Origin: Cyanoderma ruficeps
Lineage: Eukaryota; Chordata; Aves; Passeriformes; Timaliidae
Direction: 5' to 3'
DNA length: 64,000 bases
Assembly (NCBI GenBank): GCA_008694505.1
Contig: VZDJ01000797.1
Span: forward strand, 124,001 to 188,000
This document shows positions 39,701-54,700 of the stretch, in pieces; the stretch's first letter is position 1; each line of letters begins with the position of its first letter. The notes under the pieces were generated by a model that worked only from the letters and a program-made list of their open reading frames with translations, searched no databases and was not told the DNA's origin. The translations under genes and the position numbers were made by a program.

Positions 39701-42700
39701 GTTATTTCATTTTCAATTTACTAGATCCATGCAAGGAATTTGCAGATTTTTTTCTTGAAATGTACAAAATCTCCGAACAGCCAGAAGGGGGCAAGGGAAA
39801 CACAGACAAGGAGATACTGCAGTCAAGATGAAAGGAGCTATTAGGTGTTTATATAAGACAAATAGATATTAAAGATGGAAACCCCAGAATCTGGTCAAGT
39901 AACAGGTTTATTTTTGACTTTTCTATCTGCTTCAACTGGAACCAGATTTCCTCAGCTCTGCTAAAAGAAAGCAGGGGTAATATGAAAAACTACATCTTAT
40001 TCAGAGGAAGCTTTAGAAATAAGCGCTATTTCTTATTTGCATTTAATCAGACTTTGGAATGAGAATTCCTTGTATGCCAATGACTTCAAGAGTCTGTACA
40101 TCAATGTTACTCTCAGGTGTTTCCTCTACAGCCAGATGACCCATGGCTTTCAACACAAATCTTCTAGACATTCAGTCAAATTCTATTTTCGATCTGGCTT
40201 AAAAAGTACTTCAAAACTGTGTAATCGATTACAGCACTACAGATAAATCAGACAATATGATTTCCAGTCATAGTTTAAAAAATAAAAATACTAAATAATA
40301 GGGTTTTTCTTTAAATATAGGATCCTAACAGCCCACATTACTTCCTAAATCATTTAAACAGTCCACAGTAAGCAAGATACACATACTGCTCTGATTTGTT
40401 TTGTAAATATAAATTATTTGTTTGCTAGCTTTCAGCAGCTCAGACCAAAAAAAAGTCTTGTAACTGTTTTTTAGTAATGTTTTCTTAAAAATCCTGCCTA
40501 AAGGCATATAAGTTTTATTGTGTCTCATATCCTCTAGATTAAATGATTAACAAAAAACCACAGAGTTGGTACTTTTAAAGCCTTCTTACTATGAAATAAG
40601 CAATGAGTTCTGAAGAATCATAGTGGCTAAATCACAAATCTGTAAATCACAAAGCAGTACGTTCATTTAGAGACCATTTCACCAACTGTTTATGAAATCA
40701 ATTCCAGGAGTGAGATGCTGACATAACACAACTCATACTATTTACACACACTTATCCATTCATAACAAAGTCTATGACTTTTAATTGTGCTTCCAAGACC
40801 TCTTGTTCACATGCTCCATGGCTCCAGAAGACAGAAGAATAGTCTTCCACAAATCAAAATCAAAATCAAAATGTAAAAGAATATCAAAAGTATCAAACAT
40901 CATATAGATTTAAATATCATCTAGCTTTACTCAAAATTATTCTGCATTCTCAAATTTTATAAAATTCTCAGTGTATCGATTAGGGGAAATTCCATGGCAT
41001 ATATTTGCGAACAACAATTATTATCAGTATGTGAGAGTATATTACACTAAAAAAATGGTATAAACTCGTAAAAAAATCTTTAAATATACCATTGATAACC
41101 TAACCAAAAGTCCAGTTTCTCGTTTAAAATTAAAACTGGTTAAAACACATTGCAGACAGACAGAACGTTAAATTACATATGCACATGCATTTAAATTATT
41201 AACTAGTCAACACAACCTCTCATTTTACCAAACTGAGTCAATTCCAGTAACCACTCAGAGGTTTTGCAAAAAAAAAAAAACACTTCAGTTTCATTAACAT
41301 TAAGAAAGTTTGGAATATTCTTCAGTAACTTAGTTAATTAGGGTCAAAGTGCCTAAGTACAGGGCTAGGAGAGGTTTGCTTCCTACATTTCCTTCTGACA
41401 TTTACTGTCAGGGAGTTATCTTGTTTCAGCACAGTTTATGGACACATGCATCTACAGGATGGTTTTCATTAGCAAAATTCTGTGCCAGCACACTAAATAA
41501 AACAGCTGGCCACAAGTCCATGTTTAGGATTTATGGGAGCTTCTCGTTTAAGTCCTTCTTCACTTGGAACAAAAGTCTGATATCTGCCTACATCTTAATC
41601 TCCATTGATAACCATGACAGACTAGTTGATCATAAACAAATTATTCTGCTAAACACTCCTACAGAGACAAAAGATCTTGTCATTCAAGCATGTGATCAAG
41701 TTACAGAAAATCTACAGAAAAATTACTAGACTGAATTACTATTACTTTTGAGCTAAAAAACCCCCAACAGGAATAATACTATTCTTTCAGAAAATTAATA
41801 CACAGACTTCATTGCTTTTCACATATGCCCAGACATGAAAACATGTGAAGTTCTCCACACACTATCTGATTATGACCATTAACCCTGTCCTGTCCCTGAA
41901 GAATTAAGCAGGCTCCCTTTCAGTATTTTCAGTAAAACTGCTTTAGGTGATCTTATATTAGGCCAATTTCCTTAACTTTGTTTCAACAACCATAACTACA
42001 ATTTTCTCAGTGAAAAGATTTTAAAAGTATGGCAAAAATACACTAAAGGATCACAAAAACCTACTAGAAAAAATTAACTGAAAAAAAAATCAAAAACCCA
42101 TTGAGACAAATATGCTTTTTCTTTAGAAATTAAAGTATGCTATGAACTGTGTTACTCTTGCTGATGCTGAGCCTAGTAAAAAGACTAGGCTCTAGTATTT
42201 TTATTTTTTTATTATATTCTACCTCTGTTTCCTAAAATGGATGAAAAATGTTACATAATCCTAATTTCCAAACGAAATGTGGAAAAGAAAATTATGGGGA
42301 GGGGAAGGGAAGGCTGCATTGTTTTTCCCTCACCAATTCAACCCCAGTTACCTTCTGTGACACTGGTATAGTAAAAACATGTTGCACTACTACTGTGGCC
42401 AACACCATGACATTTTTTAATGGATGAGTTCCAAAGCCTAAGCTCCATCTGCAAGTCACTAACAAAACCCTCAGAAATCGTAAGAAAGAAGCTGAAGGAC
42501 TGTTGGGGCGACAAGCTTTGAGTCTACTCTCGGCCTCAGACAGGAAAAGCAGTTTCAAATCTCCTTCCCTTTTCACTCCCCTTTCTCTTTAAGAAACACC
42601 CACCTAGAAAGTGCTATTACTCTTTGTATTAAAAAAAATGGAGACTTTTGATGCTGATATAAAACACACATTTACACTAACTTACAAAAGGAAATTCAAT

Positions 42701-45700
42701 AGCTCTGCCAGAGTCAACCGTAAAACTTTTCTTTTTTTTAAAGCTCACTGGTTTAACTAGCCAGTGATTTAGAATTAATTTCCTTTTTCCCTCCATAATT
42801 TTCAAAAGCCAAAAAGCAAGCTTCTCACTGAAGAACTCCTTTAAATCCACACAAAAATGATGTGGAAAAAAGGGATGAATAAATTTAGAAAGAGTGGATG
42901 GATTGTAGGATTATTTCACTTTTACTTTAAATCTGTGAGTTACATAATTTCCAGAAAAATTGTAATTTCAGATATATGCTTTTTTCAATGAATGTGTGTA
43001 CCCATTATGTACTTCCAATAGGTGCACATTGCAAATACTGCACCTAATTTACAACGATATTCGGAAAAAATTACTTTAATTGCTTTGGGGTAGGACTTCC
43101 TAAGTATCATGCCGTTGAAGGTTTATGCAGAAAATTGTCCACTGAACTCCTTAGCAAAAAAAGCACAAAATACATCTATAATGGTGATACAACTACTGCT
43201 GGTCATAGTTACACTGGACTGAGAAAGAATATTTAATGCCAGTAGAATTTCTTCAAATAGAGATCTCTTTTTGAGTCTCAGTAACAAATCATTGTTCTTT
43301 ACTATAGCCACCTGGCATGACTGAAGTGTTCTGAGAAATGTCAGCTGGCTAGCAATTTGTGACACTTGCTGTTAAAGCTCAAGCAGCCTTGCAGGAAAGC
43401 AGAATTCTTGGTTTTTCATTTTGTTCTTTGACATACTTAGCCTTTGTTTATTTTGGCCCGGAAGCTGAGAAATCCTTTATAATCATGTTAGCCTGGCATT
43501 GTTAAAGAATTATATCCGAAAAAGAGAGCTCTGTTTTTTCCCAGCCCATTCATAATATCATTCTATTTTCAACCAGAAGACTATGGTAATGCTTGCAAAA
43601 ATTGCAAATTCTCTTACATCCTACCAATTTATATTGGTATCTACAGGTGATCAGAGAAGGTCCAAATCAGCTTACAATTCTGATTCTCAAAAGAGGTTGT
43701 GAGAAAACTAGCTATTTAGATGTATAATCTTCAAAATGCTCAAAATGACCAAAAATTCCCTCTGGCTGACTTTACAAAAATGAAAGAGCAGAAAAAAAAA
43801 AATACTGACAAGTGAACTCAGTAAAACTTCAAGACAATAAGCATTAGAAATAGTTTATGTGCTGTATGTGAACAGCCGTCTTCATTCTAAAATGTTTTCT
43901 ATGTTAAAAAGATCCAGCCCCATTCTCTTCTTGTACAAATAAGTTTAACTTCTTTTATCACCCTCCTATCCTTTATGAATTATACATTTTTAGCACATAT
44001 TCTACTAGATATCTTCAGTATATACTATCACTGTATCAATTACTAATCTTTGATTCATCAGTCAATTTACATTTTCATTGCAATATTTCCCCTCACCCAT
44101 ACCTGACTATACCTAAGAACGTTGGGGTCTTTAACCTTTAACAAACTTGCACATTAACACGTTTAAGAGGCAGACATGTCAAATTTCTAGCAAACGCTGC
44201 TATGAGATGTGGGTTTCCTAAAGTGTGTACATCTCAGGAACTGCACTCACTAGAATAGGATAAAGTCCTTGGTATCTGGGACACAAACTAATTGTACAAA
44301 GGACAGAGAAAAGCACCTGAATCACTTTTTACTCCCTTGGGACACATTGCAAAGCAAGCCACATCAATTCTTGATACTAAATTTTAACTAGTAATTTAAA
44401 ATTTGAAAAGTCTCTTATCACAATTAAGCCATCAGGCTTTAATTAATTATGTCAGATCTTAAACACGTGCCTATGTTTCACATAAGTCTTTTGTCCTCTG
44501 TTTTAATTCAAAAGAAAATTCACTTTGAACTATGTTACCCACTGACACTTAAGACATTTTTTTCAAGTTCATTTACATACTTGATTCCACGTATGGTTAA
44601 CTACAATGTAAAAACTCACTCATCAAAACATATCCTTTCATGTACATGCACTTATAAAATTAAATTATCTGTCCTCAACTGCAGCTGATTTACATACTCC
44701 AAAAAATACCTGTAAGTGCTGTGTAACTATTTCTGTGACACCAAGTTTAGCTGCTGAAATCTTTTCCATGAAACTGAGATTCCAGATGACTACACATCAA
44801 ACATCAACGAGGGGAAATAAGATTCCAAGGGAATAAACTGGCCACAAGGTTAAAAAACACCAGAAAGTTCCCCTTCATTTTGGCTGCAGAAAAGGTATTG
44901 TGCTAATGGCTAGAGAGAGACAATAAAGCATTTTATAGAAACAGCAAAACCACATTGGGCATTGAAGGAAAAAAATTTGGGAGAATGAAAACAAGATGAA
45001 AAGCTTTTAAATTAAACATAATATAGCATTTAATGTAAGGGCAGAGGTTATTTCTTGCTGCAAAAACCAACGAAACAGGTTTTTAGGTAACATGTATTTT
45101 AATAACAAAAGCCGCAACAGAGCACAACAAACTCTTTTAAGAGCCCATAGATAGTAGATTATATACTATTTAGTTCAAGCAGAACTGATTTGGTAGGTAA
45201 CAGCTGACAGAAGCAAGCAGGGTGGGTGAATATCTTTTCCAAATTAATACCCCTTAATGGTCTGTGGAATGCTGTTTACTGGAGCTCTGTTTTACAACCA
45301 CTGCTGCATGGAGAAGGGATTGACTGAAACATTTGCAGCCTGTGGCCACCCACACTATGGGAAGCACTATGATTAAAGAGAATGCTACGCTGTTGTATCT
45401 GCCAGCAGACTGTTCCATGCTGTAATTATTATACTTGCCATCTTCTTTTAATCTATTGCATCTGTTGTGGCAAGACCCCAGTGTAAGCACTGTCCAACAA
45501 GAATACCACTGAACCTGAATAGCAAGTTATTTTTAATGCGCACAAATAGTCTGAAAACTGGATACTTTAAATACTTCTTTTTTAAGTTTATGAAAACATT
45601 TTGCCTTATAGGCTAGGCAGTGACATAGAGAAAGCAGATGTACCACTGAAATACTCACTTTAATCTAACTACCTAAAGATATAGTCTGACACACCACCCA

Positions 45701-48700
45701 TTCACCCACATCTTTATAATGAGCTAAGTTGTTGCTTTAGATCTTTGAAGCACAAAAACTGTGTGAATTCTAGATAAGACATGTTTCTAGAGTGCACTAA
45801 TATATCAGAATTCCATCTGTCGCTTTGTTATTATGTACACTGAACATTTCTGATGACCCTATGATTGTAACTGCTCCCCTCCTCTACAAGAATATTTAAT
45901 ATTTAATAGCAACAGCAACTTTGAAAACAACTAAATAAGACCTAAACACCAAAATAAGTAGCAGTTCTCTAAGCAGAAATTTTATTTAGAGAATTCTGAT
46001 CTCTGCATTAAGTGGTAAAGGAGTTCAAAACTTATACTACATGCATTCTCTTGATTTTGTTTGGTGTTTTATCGCACAAAATTAAGCAGTACAACACTAT
46101 TGTGCACAACACGTATCTGTTATTGCACTCTTCTCTAACAAATGGTACAGGCAGCCTGTACCATTTCAACAATTTTGCCAGGAGCTGGCTGCAGATGCTC
46201 CTGTGAAAAGCACAGATTGTCTACTGGCTGTAACTATGAGGTATTGCACTAATGGGTGTGCCACCAGCTAGCAAAAGAGGGAAAAAGGATATACCACAAG
46301 CAAGGCTGAATGAAAACAATCGAGGACTGACTAAAAGCTCATTTATCTCCAAGCACTCCAGACCATTTTGAGGAAATATCTTTAGACCGTCTTACATATA
46401 AGCTGTTGATGCAACCAAGGGTAAATTCCATATATAGTTATTGAGGAAAACTGCTATAAAGACTCTTGAAGGACCAGTGAAAAACACAGAAAAAAATTAA
46501 TAGGAAAAGTATAAACAAGATACATACTTTAATCATTGTCAGATGTGTTCCATCTGAAGGAACACACTATGATCTCTGCAGTGATCAAAGTTCCTGATGA
46601 TTATTTGCACAGGTTAGAGGAGGAATGACAATGCTTTTCCAAACATACCAAAAAAGCCATAAGATCCGTAAAACCACAGCAGTGAGTCTCAGAAAGTGAT
46701 TAAGTAACTTTGAACTACTTTGGCCTCCAGGAGACTTAACATTTTCCATTTGTCTCTTGGATGCATGCCTCCTGGAACACAGACGTCCCTCTCCCTACAA
46801 CTCCCAGGGACAACCAGATCCCCTGCTCCACGCCTTCCCATCCCTCTTTCACTGACATTCCCTTCTGATTGTTTTGTGGTTTATCATGGTAAAATATTGC
46901 AGTGATATTATCACAAGGGTAAGAAATAGTAAAAAAACCCTAGTTATTTGTCCTAGTCCAAATACTACTAATTTTTTTTCCTTTTAGAAAGGGGAAATGA
47001 CAACTAAAATGTTTGAAAATGCTGTATTTGTACCAGAACCCTGCTAAAACCTATGCTCTATGACACAGATTCTTTCTACTTTAACTTTCTCAGTAATAAA
47101 TAGCAGGTGAAGTATGTTCATAATTCTAACTCAGATATCTCTGTTCAGCTCTTAATCTCCTCCTTTCAAAGTTGTCTAGATAAGAAGGAAAAAATACGTT
47201 TCTCAGTATGTCCTCTAGCAATTCATAAGCCTCTTAATAGACATATTACCCATATATGTCATTGAAGTAGTATTCTTATCTCCTAGAGACATCCTTTATT
47301 ATAAATACAACACTATTTTAATACTGTTTCCATCAGATGGTCTTGGGGCCCATTTCCCCTGTGGAATGACAATTCATAAGTGATTTAGGCTCTTCCTAAC
47401 ATAAAAAAGCAAACTAAAGAACAGATATTAAGGTTCACTCTGATTTGTGCACTACATATTTTCTTCATGTTACCTCAAATTCCTGTCTCCTAGAAAAATG
47501 TGACCTTGAAGATCTTCTTCTATGAAGAATCAATTATTAAAAGAATACCTTTTAGGAAAAGAAGATAAAAGCTCTTTACATTATGTTTGGGTTACTTTTA
47601 ATATATGTCCTTTCCTAACAATTTCTAATGTTTTCCTAACCATCTGACAAAGCATGCTTACAAATAAAAATAGTAGGTAATGAGTTTGAAAAATGGAAAG
47701 TATATTGGCCTCCAAATCAAATCAACATTCTTTACCTAAGAAGAAAATTCTGTAATTCCAATTCTGTATACAACTTACACAGAATCACAGAATGGTTATT
47801 AGCCTCTCTATTGATTACTCTCAGATCTTACATGAATTAGGGGTTGATCTACGTTTACATTTTGCCTCACTGATTTTTTTTTCCAAACACTCTACTGCAT
47901 TTTCCAGCCAACAACGATTCTCTTCAGGGTCTGAATTAACTTTTGCAAATGTGATACTTAAGAGGCGAAAAGTGTTCCATTTCTGAATTTATTCTCAGAC
48001 CTTGTGGCCACAACTGGTTTATTATTACTTAAGATAAAGCTCAATTTTCACCAAAAAAAAAAAAGAAAGAAAAATAAACCCCCACAAGCATTTTACTGCA
48101 TGAACTGAGGTCAGTGGATGACTAGGATCTCTTAGGATCTCTTACTCTTGCTTTTGTTAGGCCCATGGCACAAACAGCAGCATTTTCCTGTTTTAATTGA
48201 CATGACTGCAGTGATACCATCTCGGGGTTTTTTTGCAGAGATGGTCACAAAACCTGAGGATTCTTTTTCATAAATTATTTATTCCATTCTGTGTTGAAAA
48301 CCTTTCAAGATCTGCATATTGCTTCCTGAAGAGTTTTGCACAAGAGAACACTTAACATGAGGATGGTTCAGGCCACTTGATGAAGGATATTCAGAAGACT
48401 TTTTACACAGTGCATCCACATGCATGATATTCTTAGTACAATCTGTCTTGCTCTACTCTTCTCCACAAGTATGTTAAGCCTGTGCAAAACCTTCTGTGCT
48501 TGTTTCACTGAGCTCAGGAATGCTACTTCCTTCAAAAATTACTTGGAACTTCTGACCATATTCACTCATTGTTGGATTTGGGTATTATTATTTTCTTCCA
48601 GAATCACAAAACTTCTTGGCTTTTAGAAAATATGTTCCTGCCATCTGGTGACAAAAAGCGACTGCTGTACCGAAGTAAACAAACACAGCTTTCCTTATGG

Positions 48701-51700
48701 AGAGAGTTGAACTGGAACTGTTTTTCTAAAAGCAAGCCTGATGTTATGGAAAGCTTACACCAGCCAGAAACATCCCTCTTTTTGTGTTATTATCACATAT
48801 TCTCTTTTTATATATTTAAATGAGAAATATTTCATTGGTGTTGGGTTGGCTTTGTATATTGCCAAAAAATATACCAGTTATTCTTTGGAACAGATGGCCT
48901 CCAGGAAAGACTCACAGAATATCTGGGCCCCATCAGCTTTGTTCTGCCCTTTAAGTACTACTTCTACTGAACTAGAAGATTTTTGTTTGGTTGGTTGGTT
49001 TTGGTTTTTTTTGTTCACTCTCCCACCTTCTGGCAATAGTTATTTAGTTTCATCAAGTATTTTAAGATCTGCATGCCCTTTCAGCTCACCGTTTTTCCTC
49101 CCTCTCTGTCAGATTTGCTTAGATAAATGGCCCTGACAAAATGAGTATTCCATTTTCCCATGCTTTAGCTTTGACTGACATAACCTTTTTTGTTTTCTTT
49201 TGGGTCTAATTGTCCAATTGGTGCTTGATTAACACAACCAATCACAACTTTGGTCTATATCTGCTAACATGTAGCTCACCACTTGTTCCAAATTCTGATT
49301 TACAATGATCTCTCGGCCGTGAGTCAGCCTTTAAGTTTATAAGACTGAGGTTTGCTGGACATAATTCTGATGGTTTATCAACTTAGAAATGGCATTAAAA
49401 TCTGCATTTCCCACCCTCTCCTTAAGATACAAGCCTATGTAGGATTAGAAACTGTATTAAAATTTTTGTGAATGTTAAAGAACAATAATAATTGCATAGC
49501 ATAACAATAAAATTTCTAAAAATATTTTGTTCCAGTGCTTCAAGGCTTTAACCAATCATAAATTATAGGAATAACCTAAAAAAACTCCAAACATAAACAA
49601 TGCAATATGACAAGAGGGATCACAAGCCTATAATTATTCAGAATCTCTTCTGGACTCACAAAAAACCTCCATAACAGGCAACAATTAGCAGCAGGAAAAA
49701 TGGGAACTGTTCTTGTTTCCTTTTTTATGAGACATATTTATTTAATGATTGCTCTTAACTAAGACAGGAAAACTTTTGTAACACAGAATAGCTGAAGATA
49801 AAGTATCATGTACAACAGCTAATTCCCCATTTTTATTTTCACCCTCTGCTGTGCTCTGGTGAGACCCCACCTGGAATCCAGCCCTGGGGTCCCAGCACAG
49901 GAAGGACATAAGGACATGGACATGTGGGAGTGAGTGCAGAGGAGGGACATTAAGATGATCCGAGGGACAGAGCACCTCGCCTGTGAGGAAAGGCTGAGAG
50001 AATTGGGATGAACCTGGAGAAAAGAAGGCTTTGGGGTGACATAATTGTAGCCTTCTAGCACCTGAAGGGAACCTACAAGAAAGATGGAAAGACTTTTTAT
50101 GAGAGCATGCGACAACAGGACAAGGGCAAATGGATTTAAACTAAAACAGAATAGGCTTAGATTTGATATTAAGAAGAAATTCTTTACTGTGAGGGTAGTA
50201 AAGCACTGGCACAGGTTTACCAGACAAGCTGTGGATGTCTCAACCCTGGAAGTTTTCAAGCTGGATGGAGCTCTGAGCAACCTGGTCTAGTGCGACCTTT
50301 CCAACCCAGGCCATCCTACAGCAAGTTTAATCAATTTTCAGCCATATAACACTGCCTTTTTATCAAAACACATGCAGGGAACACCTGGGAAGGGCCACAC
50401 CCGCACCACCATTAGTTCAACTCCCCACATGGTCCAAGCGCCCTCCCTGTGCAGGCAGGGCAGAGATCGCCATCTCCTGGCCCCGCACGGCTGTGGCGGC
50501 TCCGTCCCCGCCGTGCGAACGCGCCGAGACCGAGGGCGGGCTCCTCACCGCAGACCGCACACACAAGAACCTGTTGCGCCCGACATCCTGGGGAAGGTCT
50601 CACGCCTACAGAAAGTAAACTCGTGAAAGCAGCAGCAGTAAATAGAAGGTAACAGAATAAATTAAAACATGGGGGCAGCAAACCAAGTAGTATGATGAGA
50701 TTCATACATCGGACATTCAGATTAGATATATGAATTTGTCCTTAAAAAACACAAAACACAACCACAGATAAAGGAGTTACCAGAAACTGTGCAATAAGGA
50801 AAAATGAAGAAGGGGAAATACAAAAAACCCCGTGCTGTTCAGAATACTACTTGTAATTTTATAACAGTGAGGGAAGGAGGAGGTGAGAGAAGAGGAATAG
50901 ATGTTTCTGCTTCTTTTTACTCAGGCTATTTGTATGGTGAGTTTTTCATTGTAAGGACTTCAGAACCAAGGTCTGAAGTGTTCACACAGAAACCATTCAT
51001 ACACTCTTTAATGTGACAGATGCTTTAATAGAAAGTCCTAAGTGCTAAAATCCCCCATAAATATCAAGAATCAGTTACTATCAAAACAAGTGAAAACACG
51101 GATAGAATTCTTCCACATCTGTGGAAAAATTATGGGCAGAAAAATAAAAAACTTGGTTCAACTAAATGCACTGTGAATACAGCAAAGAAGATAATGAAAT
51201 TAATTATCTTATTAGTGAGGATCCTGCACTGTTGCAAAAAATGTCAGGAATCTTAACACAAAATTCTCACTAGTGCAACCAACATTAGAAACTATGAGTC
51301 AAAACAATGCCCCACAATAAGGGCAGCAGGGAAGCTGCCTTCTAAACTTGTGACTACTATTAAGAAAAAAAGTTCAGCTTTCCTTGGAAGCATATTTGTT
51401 AGAATGCCGTGAATCAGAAAACTGTGTACATATTAACATAAAATGAATATATGTGTACCTATGTACACACGGATCAGATGTAATATGAAGAATGCCATCT
51501 ACTGGTATATAAAAATATACACGATTGTTTCTAAGTTTCCAAGTAACAGCTATCATAATAAGCACCAATGTTGTCATCACTATGTTCTACAAACAACAGT
51601 TTCCACTTCTGAACTCTGCCTCACACGTTCAGCATACTGTATTTTAGCAAATACATACAAGCCACATATCCTACAACATAAGCTTCTACCCATAAAACAG

Positions 51701-54700
51701 ACAAAGGAGAAAATACAATTGTCTTATTTTGAAGTCTTAAGACCTTACTGCAGCCTACGAGTAAAGGGGGCTTAAAAGAAAGATGGGGATAGATATGGCC
51801 ATGTACAGGATACAGATTTGCAAAGATTTACAGATTTACAGATTTTCAGAAAGGAGAACTCCGCCAAGAAAAAAACAAAACACCTCTAAAAACATAGGGC
51901 AAACCTTAGAGGTCTTCCACCCCTATGTTTATGCTATTCTATATATACTATCTTGTTCCTTTGTATTTGTTTGAGAGATACTAAAGCACTGAAAAAATAA
52001 ATCAAAAAAATTTAAAAAAAGATACTAGCTTTTTTTTTTACCCAATGTGAAAAGAGATGGGCTGTAACACTCTTATAAGTATGTATGGCCTTCCAACACA
52101 ATACAATGAAAGTAGTATTGGAAATAAATTCCAGAGTTCATAAACACAGCTTATAAACGGAGAGCAGAGAAGAAGGTGTGGCCAAGTAATAAAAAGGAAA
52201 CCTGCTTCAGATAAGCTCTCATTTGCAGCAATGTGATTGCAAGAGTAACGTGCAGTGAAACAAAGCTGTTCTAGCCACATCACAGAGAAATCTGTCTTAA
52301 AACCATACATACCTCACAGCTCCAAAAATCTCTGCTAGAAAAGGCCAGCTGGAGAAACTAAATAACTTTCTCAGAGACTGGTTTCACCAGGTCATGATTG
52401 TTTTTATTAGTGAGAAATCTGTGGCAACATGTATCTCTGCTCCAACACTAAGGCTCAGAATCATAAACAAAACCAAAAATATCTACCATTTTAAGCAGCA
52501 TCTAATCCTAAAAAAAACTGCAGTCTACACTGCACACTTTAATTTAACGCCAATAATTTTTTTTCACATTTTATTTTTTTAAAGGATTTACAGACTTGCA
52601 CAATCTTAGATTCAGAAGTATAGTAATAATGCATTTCAAGTAGGTAGTTACCTTTTCTGCCATTAAAAACAACACAGCTTTTCTATGACAATGGCAGGAA
52701 AGTTAAAAAGTAAGGTAGCATTAAATACATTAAACATTAAATACATTTTAGGCAATTATGAAAATGCAATTTAGTAGCTAAGACCAAAAGACTTGAGACC
52801 AGCCTTCCTACCAACAACCTTAGTCAAAGATGGACTGAAAGGCCCCAGTATTCCTCAGGAACTCACGCTTGCCACGACAAAAAGAGCAAGGTGTAATTTT
52901 ATAGTCAATGTACATAACTATAAAAGCAAAAGGAAGAAGATATGCAACACTAACTTGAACAAAAAATGTAATTCTCTAATCAGATGCAACTTTGCATTTT
53001 ATTTGTTTTTTTAAATATAAATCATTATCACAGATGGCAAAAGAAAACCCTCAAGAGTAGCAGAACATTTAATTCGGGTTCTTCTGTAAAAACAAGCATG
53101 ATAGTCCTTATTGTATTACAGTTGTTGATGATCTAGAATTACAGTGATTATCAGGAAAGGGAAATAAAACCACTTTCTTCAAAAAGGTTTTGTGATGATG
53201 CCCACTGGACAGTAAAAAGCTGAGAAGAAATTCCACTAATTACAGAAAACAATTTAATAATACCCTTTCTTTTAATCCCTTTTAATAGTTCTTTTAAACT
53301 ATTGTATTTGCATGCTGTGCTACATCCACTTTAGGCAACCAGGTAAGTGCTGAATGATAAAAATAGCTAGTAAGATATGTTTATGTTTTGAATTCCTCCA
53401 TGACGTCTTTCCTAATCTTTGGGTTAACTCTTGATCCATCAAGTCACAGTGGCTATGAAGGGTGATTGAAACACACAAAGGAGGTGGAAAAATTTCTGCA
53501 GCGTACAGGGCGGTTTGAATCAAATACTTGACATCTTAGTTTCAATGTAAGACAAAAGCAGCAGTCCCACCTCCATTCATCTCCAGCTGTTTGTCCCTGT
53601 TTACCTGATACTTTTCCTTATATCAGCAACACCATTATTTCAGTTACATGAATCAGATGAGTCAAAGTTGTTGATTAAGACAATTGGTTTTTTTGCTATC
53701 TGTAGTAGACTGAGTACATCTCCCCCTCACCGCTTAACATCATTAATGCATATGTTATTAACATGCATCATTAATGCACACGTATATGTTATGCTACTAA
53801 GAAGCAAAATGGACAAAATTTGCTCTGTTTGATAACTAACTGCATACTACTGTGCCTCTCCTATTTCATTATGAAGAATACAGTGAATCAGCACGAGAAC
53901 ATTAGAAAAGACAGAGGGGTTTTTTTGCGTCATTTTACTTTGGCATTCAAGCATTGCCACAGTTCAAATTAAAATATACTAGCCTAAGTAAAAGCCTCCT
54001 GAAAAACACTGAAGACAGGAAAAAAATAAGGGTGATTTTACTTAGTATTAAATTGTTCAAATTTTCATGGTAGGTGGTACAGCCCACTAAACAGGTATGT
54101 AGAGGCACCCAAGGCCATCTAAAAGACTGTGAGAACTTATTTCTAAGACTACTGTTTTTAAATCAACAGTAGTTGTTTATTAACATAAAAATGTGCATCA
54201 TCATCATCATAAATTATTTTATAGTAATTTGTACATCCTAGCATTACATGCATATGTAGATAACCAGATATGCAAAATAAACTAGTAAGAAATTATCTAC
54301 CTAGAAGTATCTGCAGCTTTAGCACAGCTGTACATAAAAAATGATGAGGCTGACACATTCTCACAAGTTGTGAGGACTAAAAGATTAAAAAGAAGTATTA
54401 ACAATTCCACTGGAAAAAACCAAGGGAAAAAGGAAGAACACAACAGAACTGCACCCTCAGATTGTTAGTCAGCAATGAAAAATATTAAGCATCGATGTGC
54501 TGCAAGCTATTTACATGCTCATGTGCTTTGTTAATTCAGTGTGGAAATACGTAAAATATGAACAGATGTGCCATGCAAAACCCTAATTTTGGGATTAAAG
54601 TTAGAGATTCATTATTCTTTAAGTCACTAAATACAAATCCACACACAAGGAGTGCCCCTTCCCTCTCTGACCATCTTTGAAGAAGGTTTGGATACAATTA

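Noticed and set aside
41349..41729. Plus-strand open frame of 126 codons in intron 3
   Set aside because: It is the longest open frame outside repeats, but it lies antisense in an intron and has no recognisable similarity or motif. A frame of this length is not rare in 64 kb.
47776..47794. CR1-like tail in reverse orientation (CAGAATCACAGAATGGTT)
   Set aside because: Only about 18 bases fit, and the following sequence does not continue as CR1; too short to call.
50573..50588. Primer-binding-site-like sequence (TGCGCCCGA) suggesting a retroviral LTR in the CpG islets
   Set aside because: The match to a tRNA-lysine binding site is partial, no LTR boundaries were found, and no retroviral coding sequence follows.
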